Positions 24,836 through 35,100 of a stretch of DNA of 64,000 nt are shown here, in pieces. How positions within the stretch are numbered: position 1 is the first letter of the stretch; each line of letters starts with the position of its first letter. This DNA is from Bosea sp. Tri-49 (GTDB lineage Bacteria; Pseudomonadota; Alphaproteobacteria; Rhizobiales; Beijerinckiaceae), in contig NZ_CP017946.1 of the NCBI RefSeq assembly GCF_003952665.1, forward strand, positions 1,178,001-1,242,000. Direction: 5' to 3'. The position numbers were made by a program, and so were the translations under genes. The notes under the pieces were generated by a model, which worked only from the letters and a program-made list of their open reading frames with translations, was not told where the DNA came from and did no database searches.

Positions 24836-26350
24836 TCACTGTCCTCGCCGGCTGCGCGCGGCAAAGCGCACGGCCTCCTCGGCGGCCTTGAACAGGGCTT
24901 TCGCCTTGTTGATGCATTCGAGCTGTTCGGAGGCCGGGTTCGAATCGTAGACGATGCCGGCGCCGGCCTGGACCTGCATGCGGCCATCCTGGACGACCGC
25001 GGTGCGCAGGACGATGCAGGTATCCATCTCGCCATTGGCGCCGAAATAGCCGATGCAGCCGCCATAGGCGCCGCGCCCGTCCTTTTCGAGCTCGTCGATG
25101 ATCTCCATGGCGCGCACCTTCGGCGCGCCGGAGACCGTGCCGGCCGGGAAGCCGGCAGCAAGCGCCGACAATGCGTCGTGCTCGCCGGAGATGCGCCCCT
25201 CGACGTTCGAGACGATGTGCATCACCTGGCTGTAGCGCTCGATGAAGAAGGAATCAGTGACGCCGACGCTGCCGATCTCGGCGACCCGGCCGACATCGTT
25301 GCGGCCAAGATCGAGCAGCATCAGATGCTCGGCCCGCTCCTTTGGATCGGCCAGCAATTCGTCGGCGAGGGCTTCGTCAGCGGCCGGCGTCGCGCCGCGC
25401 GGCCGCGTACCGGCGATCGGCCGGATCGTGACCTTGCCGTCGCGCAAGCGAACTAGGATCTCGGGGCTCGAGCAGACGATCTGGAAGCGCTCAAAATCGA
25501 GATAGCAGAGGAAGGGCGCCGGATTGACCCGCCTCAGCGCCCGGTAGAGCGCAAAGGGCGGCAACTCGAACGGCGCCTCGAAGCGCTGCGACAGCACGAC
25601 CTGGAAGATGTCACCGGCGCGGACATATTCCTGCGCCGTCGCGACCATGGCGTGGAATTCGGCCTCGCTGGTGTTCGAGACGGATTCAGGATGCGGGATC
25701 GCGGCGATATCGATGCCGGCCTCGGCGGGCAGGGGCCCTTCGAGGGCCCGCACCACCGCGTCGAGCCGCTCCTGTGCCCGCTCATGGGCGATGCGAGCCG
25801 ACACGCCGGCCTGGGGCCGGACTGGTGTGACCACCGTGATCTCGTCGCGGATCGAATCGAACACCACCATCAGCGTCGGCCGCGTCAGGATGGCGTCGGG
25901 CACGTCCGGCCCGGTCTCCTTCGGCTGCGGCAAGCGCTCCATTAGGCGCACCATGTCGTAGCCGAGATAGCCGAAGACACCCGCGGCCATCGGTGGCAGG
26001 CCGTCGCGATCGGGGATCGCGCTCTCGGCGAGCAAGGCGCGCAGGGAATCGAAGGCGGGACGCGGATCGGGGATGAAATCCGCACTTTGCGCCGGGTGGC
26101 AAAGCGAGGCCTCACCGCGATGGCAGCGCCAGATCAGGTCAGGGTCGAGCCCGATCATCGAGTAGCGGCCGCGCACGGCGCCGCCCTCGACCGATTCGAG
26201 CAGGAAGGCGGGGCCGTGATGGGCCTGGCGCAGCTTGAGGAAGGCGGCGACCGGCGTCTCGCAATCGCCGACCAGCGACAGGGTCAGCAATTGCGGCTCG
26301 CCGGCCGCATAGGCGGTGGCGAAGCGGGCGAAATCGGCGGCCGGATCCAT
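24836..26350 (-). CDS. trpE: Anthranilate synthase component I
   Basis: TrpE makes anthranilate from chorismate with ammonia from TrpG, the committed step of tryptophan synthesis. The 504-aa protein starts at 26350 (MDPAADFARF), 10 nt after ppiD; the longer open frame upstream is a shadow of ppiD. The N-terminal domain has the feedback-binding motif LLES (PAFLLESVEGG), suggesting Trp inhibition. The catalytic domain carries PIAGTRPRG, LLDLGRNDVGRV, GTVSGAPKVRAMEII and GAGIVYDSNPASE. It is separated from trpGDC by about 12 kb. Confidence 0.97.
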   Translation of the reverse strand: MDPAADFARFATAYAAGEPQLLTLSLVGDCETPVAAFLKLRQAHHGPAFLLESVEGGAVRGRYSMIGLDPDLIWRCHRGEASLCHPAQSADFIPDPRPAFDSLRALLAESAIPDRDGLPPMAAGVFGYLGYDMVRLMERLPQPKETGPDVPDAILTRPTLMVVFDSIRDEITVVTPVRPQAGVSARIAHERAQERLDAVVRALEGPLPAEAGIDIAAIPHPESVSNTSEAEFHAMVATAQEYVRAGDIFQVVLSQRFEAPFELPPFALYRALRRVNPAPFLCYLDFERFQIVCSSPEILVRLRDGKVTIRPIAGTRPRGATPAADEALADELLADPKERAEHLMLLDLGRNDVGRVAEIGSVGVTDSFFIERYSQVMHIVSNVEGRISGEHDALSALAAGFPAGTVSGAPKVRAMEIIDELEKDGRGAYGGCIGYFGANGEMDTCIVLRTAVVQDGRMQVQAGAGIVYDSNPASEQLECINKAKALFKAAEEAVRFAARSRRGQ

Positions 26351-26360
26351 GCGACCGGCT

Positions 26361-28268
26361 TCAGTTCTGGCCGCCGGTGGCGTTGCGTAGCGCCGCCTGG
26401 TTGACCTGAACGCCGAGATCATTCTGCAGCTTGCCGACATATTGCGCGAGGATGTCCTCGCTGATGCTCGACGAGAGCAGGCGCACGAAGTTCTCGGCTT
26501 CCTCGGCGGTGCGGACGTAAGGAGTGACCGTCGCCGCCTTGACCTGAAAGACGACCCGGCCGGCATTCTCGACCGCGGCCGAGCTGGCCTTGCCGGCAGG
26601 GGTGCCGAAGACCAGCGAGACGACGTTGCGCGGCAGCGCGTCGCTCTGGTCCTGGCGGCCGAGCGTCGCTTCCTCGAATGCGAACCCTTGAGCGAAGGCG
26701 ATCGCATCGAGCTTTTCGCCGGCGTCCAGCTTCTGCACGATCTCGCGCGCCCTGGCCGAGAGCCGTGTGGCGACCTCATCGGCGCGCCATTGCTTTTCGA
26801 CCTCGGCCTTGACCTCGTCGAAGCTGCGCTCGCGCGGCGGGTCGATCTTGCTGAGATCGAACCAGACATAGCCGCCATTGTTCGGCAAGCGGGTCGCCTC
26901 GTTGTCGACGCCGATATCGGAGCGGAAGATCGCCTGCTGCGTCGCGTCGCCGCCGGGGAGGGCGGTCTCCTGCGTGCCGTCGGCCTTGCCGAGGCTGGAA
27001 TTGGCCGGGCCGAAGGAGCGCAGCGCCAGGCCGAATTCCTTGGCGATCTCGGCCAGCGGCTTCGCCGAAGCGCGCTGGTCCTCGATCTTGTCGTGCAGCT
27101 CGGTCATCTGCTCGGCAGCGCGCGAGGTGGCGACGTCGCGGCGGACCTCGTCGGCGACCTCCTCGAAGCTCTTCAGACGTGCCGGCTCGATCGTCGGGAC
27201 GCGCAGCAGCACGATGCCGAAACCGCCCTGAACGGGCTCGCTGACCGCGCCCTGCGCCAGCGCGAAAGCTGCGTCGCGTACGGCCGGGTCGAACAGGCCC
27301 TCGCGCGTGAAGGTGCCGAGCGTCAGGTCGGCCGCGGCGATGTTGCGGCTGGCGCCAACCGCCTCGAAGGTCTCGCCGGCATCGATCTTCGCCTTGGCAG
27401 CCCTCGCCTCCTCGATGGACGGGAAGCCGATCTGCTGGACGATGCGGCGCTCGGCCGAGCCGAAGCGCTGCGCCTTGATCTGCTCGTAGCGGGCACGGGC
27501 ATCGGCATCGCTGACCTTGGCGGGGTCGGCGAGGTTGGCGGCCGTCAGGACGAGCACATTGGCGGTGCGGTATTCAGGGGCGCGGAAGGCGGCCTTGCGC
27601 TCGTCGAAATACTTGCGCAGCGCGTCCTCGGTCGGAGCGGGAATCTCGCCGGCCGCACTGTCCGGCAAGGTGACGTAGGCGATTTCGCGCTTCTCGTGGC
27701 GCAGGCGATGGCCGAGCTCCTGCAGCGCGCCCGGGGCCGTGACCGCGCCAACCACCATCTCGGCGAGCTCCTGGCGCATTGTGGCGGCGCGCTGCTCGCG
27801 CACGAAGCCCTGCTCGTTCAACCCCATCGCGCGCAGCAATTCGTTGAAGCGGTTGGGGTCGAACTGGCCGGCGGCGTTCTTCAGGTTCGGATCGTTGAAG
27901 AGGATATTGCGGACGGTCTCGTCGGAGACGGCGAGGCCGAGCTTGGTGGCGGTCTGGTCCAGCGTCGCGTCGGTGACGAGGCGCGAGAGCACGCGCTGGT
28001 CGAGGCCCAGCGCCCGCGCCAGCTCGGGGCTGATCTGGCGGCGCTGCTGGCGCGTCAGCTGCTGGACCTCGTTCTGATAGGCGGTGCGCAGCTGCTCGAT
28101 GCTGATCTCGGTTTTGCCGACGACGGCGACGGCGTTGCGACCATAACCGCGGAAGATGTCGCCGATGCCCCAGATCGCGAAGGAGATGATCAGGAAGCCG
28201 AACATCACGGCGATGATGAGCTTGCCGATCAGGCTCTGCCCCGCCTTGCGGATGCCCTGCATCATCAT
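26361..28268 (-). CDS. ppiD: Peptidylprolyl isomerase D, SurA-N/PPIC membrane chaperone
   Basis: PpiD is an inner-membrane-anchored periplasmic chaperone at the exit of the Sec translocon. The 635-aa protein has a short cytoplasmic N-terminus, one membrane helix (about residues 14-36, LIGKLIIAVMFGFLIISFAIWGIG), a SurA-N-like chaperone region and a PPIC-type domain near residues 260-370. The C-terminal half is a second chaperone-like segment. The parvulin domain is divergent, so isomerase activity is uncertain. Next to trpE, as in many relatives, and divergent from tpiA. Confidence 0.93.
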   Translation of the reverse strand: MMMQGIRKAGQSLIGKLIIAVMFGFLIISFAIWGIGDIFRGYGRNAVAVVGKTEISIEQLRTAYQNEVQQLTRQQRRQISPELARALGLDQRVLSRLVTDATLDQTATKLGLAVSDETVRNILFNDPNLKNAAGQFDPNRFNELLRAMGLNEQGFVREQRAATMRQELAEMVVGAVTAPGALQELGHRLRHEKREIAYVTLPDSAAGEIPAPTEDALRKYFDERKAAFRAPEYRTANVLVLTAANLADPAKVSDADARARYEQIKAQRFGSAERRIVQQIGFPSIEEARAAKAKIDAGETFEAVGASRNIAAADLTLGTFTREGLFDPAVRDAAFALAQGAVSEPVQGGFGIVLLRVPTIEPARLKSFEEVADEVRRDVATSRAAEQMTELHDKIEDQRASAKPLAEIAKEFGLALRSFGPANSSLGKADGTQETALPGGDATQQAIFRSDIGVDNEATRLPNNGGYVWFDLSKIDPPRERSFDEVKAEVEKQWRADEVATRLSARAREIVQKLDAGEKLDAIAFAQGFAFEEATLGRQDQSDALPRNVVSLVFGTPAGKASSAAVENAGRVVFQVKAATVTPYVRTAEEAENFVRLLSSSISEDILAQYVGKLQNDLGVQVNQAALRNATGGQN

Positions 28269-28417
28269 GGTCTTGTCTTCCCAATCCTCTCGCGGCCGTG
28301 CCGCTGCGCGCCGCTTATAGGAAGAGCAACGCCTCCCCGCAATCGCTCTGGATCGCCTTGATTGCGATCGGCGTACCGCATTGCTAGAGCCAACTGGACA
28401 AGAATTGGAGAGCAGCC

Positions 28418-29179
28418 GTGACGCGAACGATCAAGCCGCTGGTGGCGGGCAACTGGAAGATGAACGGGGTGAAGGCGGATCTCGCCATCGCCGCCGAGGT
28501 CGCCAAGGGCCATGACGCCGAGCTGCGGCGCGCCGTCGACCTCGCCATCTGCCCGCCTGCGACGCTGCTGTTCACACTGAGCGCTGCACTGATCGGCGCG
28601 CGCATCGCGACCGGCGGGCAGGATTGCAGCGCCCATGCGAGCGGCGCCTATACCGGCGAGGTTTCGGCAGCGATGCTGGTCGATGCCGGCGCGAGCTATG
28701 CGATCGTCGGTCATTCCGAGCGCCGTACCCTGCATGGCGAGAGCAATGCGCAGGTGAAGGCCAAGGCCGAGGCGGCGCTGGCCGCGGGGCTGACACCGAT
28801 CGTATGCGTCGGCGAGACCAAGGATGAGCGCGAGACCGGTAAGGCGCTCGCCGTGGTGAAGAAGCAGCTGCGCGGCTCCGTGCCCGAGGGGGCGGCCGCG
28901 ACCTCGCTCGTCGTCGCCTACGAGCCGGTCTGGGCGATCGGCACCGGCTTGACGCCGACGGCGGCGGACGTTGCCGAGATGCACGAAGCGATCCGCTCCG
29001 AGCTCGGACGCATCCTCGGCAAGGCGACAGCGGCCGGCGTCAGACTGCTCTATGGCGGCTCGGTCAAGCCGAGCAATGCAGTCGAACTCATGAACGTCGC
29101 CAATGTCGACGGTGCGCTCGTCGGTGGCGCCAGCCTCAAGGCCGAGGACTTCCTTTCGATCGCGCGCGCCTGCGCCTGA
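28418..29179 (+). CDS. tpiA: Triosephosphate isomerase
   Basis: TpiA interconverts dihydroxyacetone phosphate and glyceraldehyde 3-phosphate in glycolysis. The start codon is GTG at 28418 with GGAG 8 nt upstream; the product is 253 aa. The catalytic residues are Lys in VAGNWKMNG, His in AIVGHSERR and Glu in VAYEPVWAIGTG, and the phosphate-binding GGSVKPSN segment is present. It is divergent from ppiD and followed by secG. A hairpin with an 8-bp stem but no T-run follows at 29207-29227. Confidence 0.97.
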   Translation: MTRTIKPLVAGNWKMNGVKADLAIAAEVAKGHDAELRRAVDLAICPPATLLFTLSAALIGARIATGGQDCSAHASGAYTGEVSAAMLVDAGASYAIVGHSERRTLHGESNAQVKAKAEAALAAGLTPIVCVGETKDERETGKALAVVKKQLRGSVPEGAAATSLVVAYEPVWAIGTGLTPTAADVAEMHEAIRSELGRILGKATAAGVRLLYGGSVKPSNAVELMNVANVDGALVGGASLKAEDFLSIARACA

Positions 29180-29297
29180 TCTCGGGGGAGATTAAAATCG
29201 CAGGTGGCATGGGCGGGAAGCCCATGCTATGGCCAGCGCCGTTCCGCGGGATGCCGCCATCTTGGCAGGCGCCCGCGCCATACCCATTTCGAGTGCC

Positions 29298-29702
29298 ATG
29301 CAGAACGTCCTCATCGTCATCCACTTGCTGATCGTGATCGCGCTCGTCGGCGTCGTGCTGCTCCAGCGTTCCGAAGGCGGCGGCCTCGGCATGGGCTCCG
29401 GCGGTGGCGGCGGTGTCGGCGGCTTCATGACCGGCCGCGGCCAGGCCAATGCGTTGACCCGCGCCACGGCGATCCTCGCCGGCCTGTTCTTCATCACCTC
29501 GCTGGTGCTGGCTGTGATGGCGACGCAGGGCCGGACCCAGCGCTCGATCATCGATGGCGCCCCGGCGCCGGCCGGCACGACCGCGCCGGCTGCTCCGAGC
29601 GGACCTTCGGCCCCCAATGCCGGCGGGGTGCTCGACCAGCTCAGGCAGATGCAGAACCAAGGCGGATCACAACCGCCGCAACCGGGAACACCGACGCGGT
29701 GA
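29298..29702 (+). CDS. secG: Preprotein translocase subunit SecG
   Basis: SecG is the small accessory subunit of the SecYEG channel in the inner membrane. The 134-aa protein has two helices (residues about 2-22, MQNVLIVIHLLIVIALVGVVLL, and about 53-74) around the Gly-rich loop GGGLGMGSGGGGGVGGFMTGRG that marks the family, then a long Pro/Ala/Gln-rich tail typical of alphaproteobacteria. I start it at 29298; upstream in-frame codons add a non-family stretch. An intrinsic terminator follows directly. Confidence 0.93.
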   Translation: MQNVLIVIHLLIVIALVGVVLLQRSEGGGLGMGSGGGGGVGGFMTGRGQANALTRATAILAGLFFITSLVLAVMATQGRTQRSIIDGAPAPAGTTAPAAPSGPSAPNAGGVLDQLRQMQNQGGSQPPQPGTPTR

Positions 29703-29722
29703 CCGGGATGGAACTAGGGCAG

Positions 29723-29749
29723 GGGCCGGGAAACCGGCCCTTCTCTTTT
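29723..29749 (+). terminator. Rho-independent terminator after secG
   Basis: GGGCCGG (29723-29729), a GAAA tetraloop, and CCGGCCC (29734-29740) form a 7-bp GC stem followed by TTCTCTTTT. It starts 21 nt after the secG stop and separates secG from pyrG, which must have its own promoter in the next 80 nt. Confidence 0.85.
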
Positions 29750-29823
29750 GTGGACAAGCGTGTGGCGCAGGAACGACCTGCATCGAGCCGCTTAGCGAAT
29801 CGAATTCTTAGCGTTAAAGGTGA

Positions 29824-31458
<1,635 letters not shown>

Positions 31459-31468
31459 GCTTTCCAGT

Positions 31469-31849
31469 CTAGTCGACCGGTACCGCGACCCAAGGGTGGC
31501 GGTGCTGGGTATAGACCTGCTTGTCCGGCGCCGGAAAATCCGGGTCGGCGAAGGCGCCGACGGCGACTGCGATCATCTCCGGTTTGCGCAATGGCTCCCA
31601 AAAGACCGTGCTGCCGCAGCGCGGGCAGAAGTGCTGCGTGACGTCGAAGCCGCTGTCGGCCTCCCGGCGATAAGCCGTCGCATCGCCGCTGATTTCGACC
31701 TCCGAGCGCAGAAAGAAGGCGGCGATGCCATAGGTGCTGCCGGTCCGTCGCTGGCATTCGCGGCAATGGCAGAGCGAGACGAGTGCCGGCTCGCCGCGGC
31801 AGATCAGGCTCAGAGACCCGCAAGAGCAGCTGGCATGTCTTTCCTTCAT
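31469..31849 (-). CDS. GFA family (glutathione-dependent formaldehyde-activating-like) zinc protein
   Basis: A 126-aa protein of the GFA/Mss4-like zinc fold: CSCGSLSLICRGEP and CHCRECQRRTGSTYG supply one group of Cys ligands and HFCPRCGSTVFWEP the other. True Gfa has been proposed to bind S-hydroxymethylglutathione, but most family members, including this one, have no known substrate. The start at 31849 has GGAGAGG upstream. Convergent with pyrG, divergent from the DUF350 operon. Confidence 0.88.
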   Translation of the reverse strand: MKERHASCSCGSLSLICRGEPALVSLCHCRECQRRTGSTYGIAAFFLRSEVEISGDATAYRREADSGFDVTQHFCPRCGSTVFWEPLRKPEMIAVAVGAFADPDFPAPDKQVYTQHRHPWVAVPVD

Positions 31850-31882
31850 GGAGCCTCTCCGTGACTCGTTCATTTGCGTGTC

Positions 31883-31898
31883 CGCAACGCAAGTTGCG
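31883..31898. promoter_or_regulatory. Inverted repeat between the GFA gene and the DUF350 operon
   Basis: CGCAAC (31883-31888) and GTTGCG (31893-31898) flank GCAA, a perfect 6-bp inverted repeat in the 121-nt divergent gap. A TATAGT box at 31927-31932 may be the -10 of the DUF350 operon. An operator role is a guess from position. Confidence 0.3.
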
Positions 31899-31970
31899 AC
31901 AGTCTGGCGCAGCGGCGCCGCTGACGTATAGTGAGCGCCTTGACCATCATGGCATGCAAGGGGCGGCAGC

Positions 31971-32372
31971 ATGACGATCTCGATGGCCGGGTTGCCGGCG
32001 TTCCTCCTCTATTTCTGCGTCGGCTTCGCGCTGATCGCCGGTTTCGCCGCGGTCTATATGCGGCTGACCGCTCATGACGAGATCGCGCTGATCCGGGGCG
32101 GCAATCTCTCGGCCGCGATCGCCTTCGGCGGCAATCTGATCGGTTTCTCGGTGCCGCTCGAAAAGGCGATCGAGCAGGCGGCCAGCGTTCCCGACCTGGT
32201 GATCTGGGCGGTGATCGCCATGGTCATCCAGTTCGGCGCCTATGGCTTCGCCCGCATCGTCATTCCCGACCTGTCGCGCAAGATCGAGGAGGATCGGATC
32301 CCCTCGGCCGCGATGCTGGCAGTGATCGCCGTCCTCAGCGGCACGCTTGCCGCCGCCAGCATGACCGAGTGA
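31971..32372 (+). CDS. DUF350 (YjfL-like) membrane protein
   Basis: A 133-aa inner-membrane protein with four predicted helices, the first FLLYFCVGFALIAGFAAVYMRL. DUF350 proteins (YjfL in E. coli) contain paired helices with a conserved acidic/amide pattern, seen here in NLSAAIAFGGNLIGFSVPLEKAI. Their function is unknown. It is the first gene of a three-gene operon with a YgiB/YjfM-like protein and a YgiC/YjfC-like ATP-grasp enzyme, the same set as E. coli yjfL-yjfM-yjfC. The next gene starts 10 nt after its stop. Confidence 0.9.
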   Translation: MTISMAGLPAFLLYFCVGFALIAGFAAVYMRLTAHDEIALIRGGNLSAAIAFGGNLIGFSVPLEKAIEQAASVPDLVIWAVIAMVIQFGAYGFARIVIPDLSRKIEEDRIPSAAMLAVIAVLSGTLAAASMTE

Positions 32373-32382
32373 GGAGGCGTCG

Positions 32383-33015
32383 ATGAAACGCTCGACCCAG
32401 ATCGGGCTTGCCGCCGCGGGCGTGGTGCTGGTCGCGACCTACTGGTCGCTCTCCGGCGGAGAGACCGACGATTCGCTGGTCTACAACAACGTCGCCGAGT
32501 GCCGGGCGGCCAACCAGCTCAGCGCCAGCCAGTGCGAGCAGCGCTTCAACGAGGCCTCCGCCAACCATCTGCGCGATGCCAAGAAGTTCACCACCAGCGC
32601 CTCCTGCGAGCAGGAATTCGGCGCCAGCGGCTGCCAGAGCGCGACCTGGAACAATGCCCAGGTCTTCATCCCGGCGCTCGCCGGCATCATGCTGGCGCGG
32701 CAGTTCATGTCTGGCGGCGGCGCGGCCCAGCCGCTGCTGCCACCGACCAGCTCGGCCTGCCCGCCTGGTACGCGCCAGCCCGGTTCCGGCCGGCCGGAAT
32801 GCGAGCAGCCGACCCGAACCTCGTCATCCTCATCGTCGAGCGGAGGCTATTACGGCAGCAGCAGCAGCCGCTCGCGCGCTTATACGACGACATCGGGCCA
32901 GGCGATGGTCGCCCGCAATATCTCCTCGACAGGGATGGCGAGCACGCCGAGCGTCGCCTCGCGTGGCGGCTTCGGCTCGACCTCGCGCTCCTTCTCCTCA
33001 TCCTCCTCGTCCTGA
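32383..33015 (+). CDS. DUF1190 (YgiB/YjfM-like) secreted protein with Ser-rich tail
   Basis: A 210-aa protein with an N-terminal hydrophobic segment (residues about 6-24) without a lipobox Cys, so it is either secreted or anchored. The family core has paired Cys residues (ECRAANQLSASQCEQRF, SASCEQEFGASGCQ), then IPALAGIMLARQFMSGGG. From about residue 145 it becomes Ser/Gly/Tyr-rich, including a seven-Ser run, ending in SRGGFGSTSRSF and a second Ser run. The RGGFG motif also occurs near the end of E. coli YgiB. GGAGG precedes the start. Only 2 nt separate it from the ATP-grasp gene, suggesting it may be that enzyme's substrate or partner. Confidence 0.88.
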   Translation: MKRSTQIGLAAAGVVLVATYWSLSGGETDDSLVYNNVAECRAANQLSASQCEQRFNEASANHLRDAKKFTTSASCEQEFGASGCQSATWNNAQVFIPALAGIMLARQFMSGGGAAQPLLPPTSSACPPGTRQPGSGRPECEQPTRTSSSSSSSGGYYGSSSSRSRAYTTTSGQAMVARNISSTGMASTPSVASRGGFGSTSRSFSSSSSS

Positions 33016-33017
33016 TC

Positions 33018-34184
33018 ATGCAGCGGCTTCGCGTAGCGCCACGCAAGGACTGGGAGGCGGAAGTCGAGCGCCTCGGCTTTGCCTATCACACGCTCGACGG
33101 CGAGACGTATTGGGACGAGAGCGTCGCCTATGCCTTCTCTCTGAAAGAGATCGAGGAGGATATCGAGGCGCCGACCAGCGAGATCGAGGGCCTCTGCTTC
33201 GCCTTCGTCGAGCGCGCCCTCAAGGATGAGGAAATCCTGCGCCGGCTCGCGATTCCCGAGGCGCAATGGGGCCTGATCCGCGACAGCTGGCAGCGTGGCG
33301 ACCGCAATCTCTATGGCCGGCTCGACCTCGCCTATGACGGCAAGGGGCCGGCCAAGCTGCTGGAGTACAATGCCGATACGCCGACCTCGCTGTTCGAGGC
33401 GGCCGTGGTGCAATGGGACTGGCTCGAGCAGGCGATGGCGCAGGGCCTGATCTCGCGTGGTTGCGACCAGTTCAATTCGCTGCACGAGCGCCTGATCGCC
33501 GCCTTCGGCCAGCTCCGTAAGCCTAAGCCAGAGCGCATGCACTTCACCTGCGTGCAAGGCAGCTTCGAGGACAAGGGCACGGTCGACTATCTGATCGACT
33601 GCGCCAGCCAGGCCGGCATCGACGCCCGCTTCACCTTCATTGAGGAGATGGGCCTGCTCGCCGACGGGCGCTTCTGCGACGGCGCCAGTTTGCCGATCGA
33701 GATGCTGTTCAAGCTCTATCCCTGGGAATGGCTGTTCCGGGAGCAGTACGCCTCGGCGCTCGCCGGTTCGCGCTGTCAGTTCGTCGAGCCGCCCTGGAAG
33801 GCGCTCATCTCGAGCAAGGGGCTCTTGCCCTATCTCTGGGAGATGGCGCCCGGCCATCCCAATCTGCTGCCGGCCCATTTCGAGGGCGATCCGCGCTGTT
33901 CGGAGCTCGGCGCCAATCACGTCCGCAAGCCGCTCTATTCGCGCGAAGGCGCCAATGTGACGCTGGTCGAGGGTGGGACGGTCCGAGACAGCGATGACGG
34001 TCCGTACGGCGCCGAGGGCTTCATCGTGCAGGCGACCGCGACGCTACCAAATCTCGACGGCAATTATCCGGTGCTCGGCTCCTGGCTCGTCGCCTCGCAG
34101 CCTTGCGGGCTCGGCATCCGTGAGGATACGACTCCGATCACCAAGAACACCTCGCGCTTCGTGCCGCATTTCATCGAGCCGTAG
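33018..34184 (+). CDS. Glutathionylspermidine synthase-like ATP-grasp ligase (YgiC/YjfC family)
   Basis: A 388-aa enzyme of the GSP_synth family (C-terminal half of bifunctional Gss). It would form an amide bond using ATP. The ATP-grasp pattern is visible in KLLEYNADTPTSLFEA, FTCVQGSFEDKG, YLWEMAPGHPNLLPAHFE, RKPLYSREGANV and the C-terminal TTPITKNTSRFVPHF. The family lacks the amidase domain of Gss. E. coli YgiC does not make glutathionylspermidine, so the real substrates are unknown. I start it at 33018, just after the YgiB-like stop; the open frame upstream is a shadow. Confidence 0.92.
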   Translation: MQRLRVAPRKDWEAEVERLGFAYHTLDGETYWDESVAYAFSLKEIEEDIEAPTSEIEGLCFAFVERALKDEEILRRLAIPEAQWGLIRDSWQRGDRNLYGRLDLAYDGKGPAKLLEYNADTPTSLFEAAVVQWDWLEQAMAQGLISRGCDQFNSLHERLIAAFGQLRKPKPERMHFTCVQGSFEDKGTVDYLIDCASQAGIDARFTFIEEMGLLADGRFCDGASLPIEMLFKLYPWEWLFREQYASALAGSRCQFVEPPWKALISSKGLLPYLWEMAPGHPNLLPAHFEGDPRCSELGANHVRKPLYSREGANVTLVEGGTVRDSDDGPYGAEGFIVQATATLPNLDGNYPVLGSWLVASQPCGLGIREDTTPITKNTSRFVPHFIEP

Positions 34185-34207
34185 CGCGTACGGCCTACGG
34201 ATTGCCC

Positions 34208-35083
34208 ATGCCTGAAACGACCAATGCCCGCGGCCTCGATCATCTCGTCATCGGCGTCGCCGATCTCGATGCCGCGGGCTCCTTCTATGAGCAGCTTGGC
34301 TTCCGGGTCGGCGCGCGCAACCGCCATCCCTGGGGCACCGAGAACCGGGTCGTCCAGTTCCCGGGCGCCTTCCTTGAATTGATTACCATCGGCGACGGCA
34401 CGCTGATTCCACCACATGCGCCCAGGCATTTCTCCTTCGGCGCCTTCGTGCGCGACGCGCTGGCGCGTGGCGAGGGCATGTCGATGCTGGTGCTGGAGAG
34501 CCGGGACGCGGCCGGCAATGCCAATGGCTTCCGCGCCGCGGGTATCGGCGATTTTGAGCCCTTCTTCTTCGAGCGGCAGGCGCTCCGGCCGGATGGCAGC
34601 GAAGTGCGAGTCGCGTTCTCACTCGCATTTGCCGAGAATCGAGCGGCGCCAGAATGTGGCTTCTTCCTCTGCCAGCAGCACGAGCCGCAGAACTTCTGGA
34701 ACCCGGCCTTCCAGCAGCACGAGAACGGCGCAAGCGGGCTTTCCGCCGTGTTCATGGTGACCGAGGAACCGGCTGCGCAGACCGCTTTCCTTGCCGCCTT
34801 TTCGGGAGCGGAGAGTTTTGCGACAGCGGAGGCGGGCCTACGCCTGTCGCTGCCGCGCGGGCGGTTGGAGGTACTGACATCGGAGGCTGCGCGGGCTTTG
34901 CTGGACGGCGAGAGCCGCCAGCAGAAAGCCCACTTTGCTGGATTTGCAGTCACTGTGCCGGAGCTCGACCCGGTCAGGTCGAGGCTCGCCGAACGCAATA
35001 TTCCGCATCGCCATGAGGGAGCCCGCATCGTCGTCCCGGCGAGCACGGCGCTCGGCTGCGCCATCGTCTTCGAACTGGGCTGA
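34208..35083 (+). CDS. VOC-like (Glyoxalase_3 type) protein
   Basis: A 291-aa protein with two vicinal-oxygen-chelate modules: ARGLDHLVIGVADLDAAGSFYEQLGFRV at the start, and ENGASGLSAVFMVTEE opening the second about residue 175. The pattern FPGAFLELITIGD fits the Glyoxalase_3/lactoylglutathione lyase-like family. The catalytic role is unknown. The ATG at 34208 lies 23 nt after the ATP-grasp gene, so it may be the fourth gene of that operon. It converges on mdoH. Confidence 0.85.
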   Translation: MPETTNARGLDHLVIGVADLDAAGSFYEQLGFRVGARNRHPWGTENRVVQFPGAFLELITIGDGTLIPPHAPRHFSFGAFVRDALARGEGMSMLVLESRDAAGNANGFRAAGIGDFEPFFFERQALRPDGSEVRVAFSLAFAENRAAPECGFFLCQQHEPQNFWNPAFQQHENGASGLSAVFMVTEEPAAQTAFLAAFSGAESFATAEAGLRLSLPRGRLEVLTSEAARALLDGESRQQKAHFAGFAVTVPELDPVRSRLAERNIPHRHEGARIVVPASTALGCAIVFELG

Positions 35084-35100
35084 CCCCGAGGCCCGGCCGA

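Noticed and set aside
26351..26878. Extended N-terminus of trpE
   Set aside because: The extra residues overlap ppiD in another frame and are unlike anthranilate synthase; the family start MDPAADF at 26350 follows the ppiD stop.
29207..29227. Hairpin between tpiA and secG as a terminator
   Set aside because: The 8-bp stem (GCATGGGC/GCCCATGC) has no following T-run in either direction.
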